Assembly: GCA_947489665.1 (NCBI GenBank)
Contig: CANLEH010000005.1
Span: forward strand, 186,001-250,000
Source of the DNA: an uncultured Roseicyclus sp.
Lineage (GTDB): Bacteria > Pseudomonadota > Alphaproteobacteria > Rhodobacterales > Rhodobacteraceae
Length of the DNA: 64,000 nt
Reading direction: 5' to 3'
Part shown: one piece after another, positions 60,133 through 64,000 of the stretch
How positions within the stretch are numbered: the first letter of the stretch is position 1
How the letters are laid out: every line of letters starts with the position of its first letter
Made by a program: the position numbers and the translations under genes
Notes under the pieces: generated by a model
What the model saw: only the letters and a program-made list of their open reading frames with translations
Database searches by the model: none
Told to the model about the DNA's origin: nothing

Positions 60133-60921
60133 ATGCGCATTCTCATCACCAACGACGACGGCATCAATGCCCCCGGCCTCAAGATCCTGCACGCCATAGC
60201 GGCAGAGCTTGCTGGCGCGGACAATGTCTGGACCGTCGCACCCGCGTTCGAGCAATCGGGCGTTGGGCACTGCATCTCTTACGTGCATCCGACGCTGATC
60301 TCTGAATTTGGGCCGCAGCGCTTCGCCGCCGAAGGCTCCCCGGCTGATTGCGTCATCGCAGGCCTGCACGAGGTTATGAAAGACAGCCCCCCCGACTTGA
60401 TCCTGTCGGGCGTCAACAAGGGCAACAACTCGGCTGAGAACACGCTCTACTCCGGAACAATCGGTGCCGCGATCGAAGCTGCGATCCAAGGCGTTCCCGC
60501 CATCGCCCTGTCGCAATACTACGGCCCCGCCAATATCAGCCTCGCCAATAGCTTTGAGGCCGCCGCCGCCCACGGCGCGGACGTGATCCGTAAAATCCTC
60601 GCCGCGCCGGGCGCCTTCGACAGCGCACCCTACAAGCTGTTTTACAACGTCAATTTCCCGCCTTGCCCGGCGTCCGACGTCAAAGGCACACGCGCCGTGG
60701 CCCAAGGCTTCCGCAATGGCCAATCTGGCATGGGCATGAAAGCCGACATCGCGCCGAATGGCCGTAAGTTCCTGTGGATCACCGGCAATCCGCAAAACGT
60801 CCCCTCGGGTGATGACACAGATGCAACCGTCAATATTGACGGCTATATCTCGGTCACGCCCATGCGGGCCGACCTGACCGCGCGGGATCGGCTGGCCGAT
60901 CTGAAGGCTGCCGTGGAATGA
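60133..60921 (+). CDS. surE: 5'/3'-nucleotidase SurE
   Basis: This 262-residue protein has [15 protein letters not shown] with the metal-binding [29 protein letters not shown], and [13 protein letters not shown] near the end. It dephosphorylates nucleoside monophosphates and acts in the cytoplasm under stress. The ATG at 60133 is the only start giving the canonical N-terminus. It overlaps pcm by four bases, the common surE-pcm order. Confidence 0.96.
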   Translation: MRILITNDDGINAPGLKILHAIAAELAGADNVWTVAPAFEQSGVGHCISYVHPTLISEFGPQRFAAEGSPADCVIAGLHEVMKDSPPDLILSGVNKGNNSAENTLYSGTIGAAIEAAIQGVPAIALSQYYGPANISLANSFEAAAAHGADVIRKILAAPGAFDSAPYKLFYNVNFPPCPASDVKGTRAVAQGFRNGQSGMGMKADIAPNGRKFLWITGNPQNVPSGDDTDATVNIDGYISVTPMRADLTARDRLADLKAAVE

Positions 60922-61583
60922 GTGACGCCCCCGATCAGAACGGCGGCTTCAACGCGGAACGCAAGATGCAGTTCCTGTTTCAGCTCCGTCAGAAGGGGAT
61001 CACCGACAAACGTGTGCTCGAAGCGATGGAAAAGGTTGATCGCGGCGCCTTTGTGCGCGGCCATTTCGCCGCCCGCGCGTACGAAGACATGCCGCTGCCG
61101 ATCAGTTCGGGCCAGACGATCAGCCAACCCTCCGTTGTGGGGCTGATGACGCAGGCGCTGGGAGTGCAGCCGCGCGATACCGTGCTCGAGGTTGGCACAG
61201 GCTCGGGCTATCAGGCCGCGATCCTGTCGCACCTCGCGCGCCGCATTTATACGGTCGACCGCCACCGCAACCTGACCCGCGAGGCTGAGTTGGCGTTCAC
61301 GCGCGAAGGCCTCGTCAATATCACCGTGATCACCGGTGACGGCTCCTTCGGGCTGCCCGATCAGGGCCCGTTCGACCGCATCCTTGTAACCGCCGCCGCC
61401 GAAGATCCGCCGGGCCCGTTGCTCAACCAACTCAAGCCCGGTGGGGTCATGGTTGTGCCGGTGGGCCAATCCGATGCTGTCCAAAGCCTCATCAAAGTCA
61501 CCCGCACAGATGCGGGGTTCGACTATGATGAGATCATGCCCGTCCGCTTTGTTCCGCTGATGGAAGGTGTTGCACGCGAGTGA
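60918..61583 (+). CDS. pcm: Protein-L-isoaspartate O-methyltransferase
   Basis: This 221-residue enzyme repairs L-isoaspartyl residues using S-adenosylmethionine. Seen: [21 protein letters not shown] for substrate binding, motif [17 protein letters not shown], and [29 protein letters not shown]. It usually precedes nlpD; here no such gene follows. Confidence 0.95.
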   Translation: MSDAPDQNGGFNAERKMQFLFQLRQKGITDKRVLEAMEKVDRGAFVRGHFAARAYEDMPLPISSGQTISQPSVVGLMTQALGVQPRDTVLEVGTGSGYQAAILSHLARRIYTVDRHRNLTREAELAFTREGLVNITVITGDGSFGLPDQGPFDRILVTAAAEDPPGPLLNQLKPGGVMVVPVGQSDAVQSLIKVTRTDAGFDYDEIMPVRFVPLMEGVARE

Positions 61584-61921
61584 TCCTAACGCACGGGGAT
61601 GTCGAAGATGCAGATTTCGTCGTCCGTCCCAAGGCTCAACACGGCATCATCCCCGGCAGAAACATCGCATCCGGCACGACGCCCTTATGGGCGATGAAGC
61701 GGGCCAACTCTTGCCCCATTTCCACGTCCCGCAAACGTATCGTTTCGTCCCGTTCGCAAGGTTGTGCACGCAGACAGAAGACCTGTCATCCCAGGCGAGG
61801 TAAGCGCGCCCGAGAAAGGCCAGAACATTTACCAGCGCAAAAGCCGGGTGTACCCAGCCGCAAAAAGGGTGGCCAAGGCGCTAAAATGGCAGATGAAATA
61901 CGATCCTTCGAATGTCTTGAA
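61584..61921. other. 338-base gap after pcm with probable decayed coding sequence
   Basis: Short frames in this gap do not resemble known proteins in full. The minus strand from 61785 to 61636 is open and has strongly coding-like codon use (see the fragment below). No terminator for pcm is obvious. The gap ends at the stop of the hybrid kinase. Confidence 0.5.
61636..61785 (-). pseudogene. Possible gene remnant, unidentified
   Basis: An open stretch of about 50 codons between two stops reads, near its end, VEMGQELARFIAHKGVVPDA, then MFLPGMMPC and stop. Third positions are G/C-rich as in the genes of this genome, and there is no good start codon with a ribosome-binding site, so it looks like the 3' end of a decayed gene. 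I cannot name the family. Confidence 0.3.
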
Positions 61922-63904
61922 TCAGTCTGCAGGCTTATTCTTTTCCGCGTTCAACGCATTCGCAATCGCGCGGGCCAATTCATCAGCCGGCGCGGGCTTT
62001 TGCAAGAGCGGGGCACTGACCGCGCCCATCTCGGACGCCGTGAACCCGGTATATCCCGACACGTAGATCACCGGCAGATCAGGCCGGGTTTCCCGGGCAA
62101 GGCGCGCGAGCTCAAAACCGCCCAATTTGCCCGGCATCACAACATCTGTCAGCAGTAGATCAACTGTCGCGCCTGACGTGATCAGGTCCAATGCCTGCTG
62201 GCCAGAGGTCGCCGTAACGACGTCGTAATCCAGCTTTTCCAGCAAATCTGTCATCATGCTCAGGAGCATGAATTCATCCTCGACCACCAGGATCGTCTCG
62301 CCCGCACCCTGTTCGACTGGCGCTTTGTGGACCGCCCCCTCGCGTTTGCCCTGCGATGTGCCTCGCGGCAGGGTCATCTGCACCGTGGTGCCGATTCCGT
62401 CTTCCGAATAGATGCGCAAATCTCCATCGGACTGATTGATGAACCCATAGACGATGGCCAGCCCAAGGCCCGTGCCGGAATTGCTCTCTTTGGTTGTGAA
62501 AAACGGATCGGTGCAGCGTGCAAGCGTTTCTTCGTCCATGCCGGGTCCATTGTCCGACACGCTGATTTCGACATACCGCAAGGCAGAATCGTCCTCGTGC
62601 GCTCCTGCATTTTGGGTGTCGTCCAGGGTTTCGCTTGTTGCCAGAACCGGGCGCGCCTTGATCTGAATGCGGCTGCCCTCACCAGAACGTATCATCGCGT
62701 CGCGGGCGTTCAGCACCAGGTTCATCAATGCGGTTTCAAGCTGGGTCTGATCACATCTGTGACGCAGGTCAGGCTCGCTGACGGACACCTCGATCTCGAA
62801 ATGCGCTTCGATCATGGGGCGCACCAAGGCTTTGAAATCCTCAAAAACCTCAGCGGTCGACCGGACTGTGGCCAGACCCGGTTGGCGGCGCGCAAAGGCC
62901 AGAAGGCGTGCCGTCAGGGCCGAGCCCCGCTTGACCGACTGCGCAGCTGTCTCAAGGTAATCTGCCCGTGCATCGGGATCCGTGGCCTTACCCGCCAGGT
63001 CGATGGCATAGAGCAGCGAGGCAAGCAGATTGTTGAAGTCATGGGCAATACCGCCCGTTAGCTGACCAAGTGCGTCGAGCCTGCTTTTGCGTTCAATGAC
63101 CTGCCGGTTGCGTTCTTCGTTGGAGACATCGTCGAGCACCAGCACCATGTGGATATTGCTTTCCGCATGGGCGACGCCGGCATTGCCCACGCGCACATAA
63201 CGCGCCGACTCGGACCCGGAATGGCGGCGCATCAAATGGGTCTCGCCCTGCAAGGAATGCCCGGCCAGTGCACGGCGCAAAGGATCGGCGCTGGCAATCA
63301 GGGGCTGCATCGTCTCGGGATCAAGAAACTGGATCGCCTCCGGCCAGGCAAATGGTACCTCAGCACTGATCCCACCCAGCATATGCCGCGCGGCGGAATT
63401 GATGCGGACAATCACGCCACCCTCATCCATCGCGACAATGCCGCTGGAGGCCGCGTTGAAAACTGTCTCAAGCTCATCCCGGGTCGCCGCGATTGCGGTT
63501 TCGCTGGTTTTTTGCTGCGAGATATCAGTCGCCACACCAATATGGCGATGCACGGCTCCGTCTTCGTCGCGGTCAAAAACGGTGTCGTTTGACAAAAGCC
63601 AGACCCAATGGCCGCTTTTGTGACGCATACGATATTCAATCGAAACGGTTGTGCCGTCCACGAGATGCTGCAGGGACGCGAAGTATTCGCCAATTCGTGG
63701 CAGATCATCGGGATGGCACAATGTGGGAAACAGGGCGTCGCCCAATTCGATCAGTTCTGCGCTCGAATAGCCCAGAATGTCGGCCAGCGTGGTGTTGGTA
63801 TATTCGTTGGATTGGGTCTTTTGGTTAAAAACATAGACAATCCCCGGGATCACCTTGGTAATCTTGGCAAGAAAGGCGTCCGCCTCCCAATTTGTAGTTG
63901 GCAT
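61922..63904 (-). CDS. Hybrid sensor histidine kinase, PAS-PAS-HisKA-HATPase-REC
   Basis: This 660-residue protein starts at MPTTNWEADAFLAK. The first PAS domain (about residues 8-130; YRMRHKSGHWVWLLSNDTVFDRD) and the second (about 140-260; FNAASSGIVAMDEGGVIVRINSAARHML) are sensory. The H-box is LGQLTGGIAHDFNNLLASL, the ATPase boxes NLVLNARDA, DNGPGMDEE and GTGLGLAIVYGF, and the C-terminal receiver has LLLTDVVMPG with the phospho-Asp and LQKPAP with the Lys. No transmembrane helix, so it is cytoplasmic. It probably relays to another protein, as no response regulator is adjacent. Confidence 0.92.
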   Translation of the reverse strand: MPTTNWEADAFLAKITKVIPGIVYVFNQKTQSNEYTNTTLADILGYSSAELIELGDALFPTLCHPDDLPRIGEYFASLQHLVDGTTVSIEYRMRHKSGHWVWLLSNDTVFDRDEDGAVHRHIGVATDISQQKTSETAIAATRDELETVFNAASSGIVAMDEGGVIVRINSAARHMLGGISAEVPFAWPEAIQFLDPETMQPLIASADPLRRALAGHSLQGETHLMRRHSGSESARYVRVGNAGVAHAESNIHMVLVLDDVSNEERNRQVIERKSRLDALGQLTGGIAHDFNNLLASLLYAIDLAGKATDPDARADYLETAAQSVKRGSALTARLLAFARRQPGLATVRSTAEVFEDFKALVRPMIEAHFEIEVSVSEPDLRHRCDQTQLETALMNLVLNARDAMIRSGEGSRIQIKARPVLATSETLDDTQNAGAHEDDSALRYVEISVSDNGPGMDEETLARCTDPFFTTKESNSGTGLGLAIVYGFINQSDGDLRIYSEDGIGTTVQMTLPRGTSQGKREGAVHKAPVEQGAGETILVVEDEFMLLSMMTDLLEKLDYDVVTATSGQQALDLITSGATVDLLLTDVVMPGKLGGFELARLARETRPDLPVIYVSGYTGFTASEMGAVSAPLLQKPAPADELARAIANALNAEKNKPAD

Positions 63905-64000
63905 TGAAAGATCCCATCCCAGCGATTTGGTTGGGTGTAGCACATGTGCGGGCTAACGAACATCGCCAACGCTTGCTCCGATGTGCGTCGCACGGCGCGA

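Noticed and set aside
61580-62158. 192-codon frame starting within the pcm stop
   Set aside because: Low-complexity Arg/Lys-rich composition and overlap with the conserved receiver domain of the kinase on the opposite strand make it non-coding; it was also considered as a decayed nlpD, without supporting similarity.

Overview
The window looks like a chromosomal segment of a high-GC alphaproteobacterium, most likely a marine member of the Rhodobacteraceae (Roseobacter-type). The basis is the gene repertoire: a phaZ / phaC-phaP-phaR polyhydroxybutyrate locus with TGC-rich PhaR-type operators, yajC-secD-secF followed by TauE and Mth938-like genes, ThyX-type thymidylate synthase, surE-pcm, many ATGA start/stop overlaps, and short G/C-rich dispersed repeats. 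The genus cannot be fixed from the sequence alone. No tRNA, rRNA, CRISPR array, transposase or phage gene was recognised.

Layout. (1) 1-11.6 kb, plus strand: a long, tightly packed operon with a polar amino-acid/polyamine-type ABC transporter (ATPase cut by the window edge, two binding proteins, two permeases), two glutamine-synthetase-like ligases, a class I glutamine amidotransferase, two uncharacterised membrane-anchored proteins and a PuuB-like FAD oxidase. This resembles gamma-glutamylation catabolism of an amine. (2) 11.7-15.3 kb: three PLP aminotransferases of different fold types (DegT, class IV, class III), with conspicuous palindromes in the gaps. (3) 15.5-21.4 kb: the polyhydroxybutyrate locus (phaR, phaP, phaC, phaZ) with a lipoprotein, a GNAT and a Cys-rich GFA-like protein. 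(4) 21.5-28.6 kb, minus strand: a translationally coupled set of a MetE-like protein, a PPOX-fold protein, two double-SnoaL proteins, a LacI regulator, an SDR and a HisD-like dehydrogenase. It looks like a catabolic pathway I cannot name. (5) 28.7-36.0 kb, minus strand: a complete sugar ABC importer with its own LacI regulator and a GH63-type intracellular glycosidase, plausibly for glucosylglycerate or a related compatible solute. Both permeases carry unusual extra domains. (6) 36.1-41.6 kb: hydrolases, an ArsR-SRPBCC regulator with operators, a MAPEG protein with an apparent non-canonical start, a DNA glycosylase and an MFS exporter. (7) 41.7-51 kb: thrS, a Hint-domain protein, a cold-shock protein, two small paralogues flanking a glycosyltransferase, an AT-richer islet with an orphan membrane protein, thyX, a DUF817 protein and gloA. 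(8) 51.2-64 kb: a DUF1194 protein, the Sec auxiliary operon, a mosaic pentapeptide-repeat membrane protein, serS, a TspO-like protein, surE-pcm and a hybrid sensor kinase.

How the parts work together: regions 1 and 2 would import an amine or amino acid, cap it with glutamate, oxidise it and shuttle amino groups. Regions 4 and 5 form two adjacent carbohydrate or organic-acid catabolic units, each with its own LacI regulator and its own type of palindromic operator. Region 3 stores surplus carbon as PHB under PhaR control. The rest is housekeeping. The least-explained material is the region 4 cluster, the extra domains in the region 5 permeases, the two coupled unknown proteins in region 1, and the small paralogues and inverted-repeat elements at 45.8-48.9 kb.
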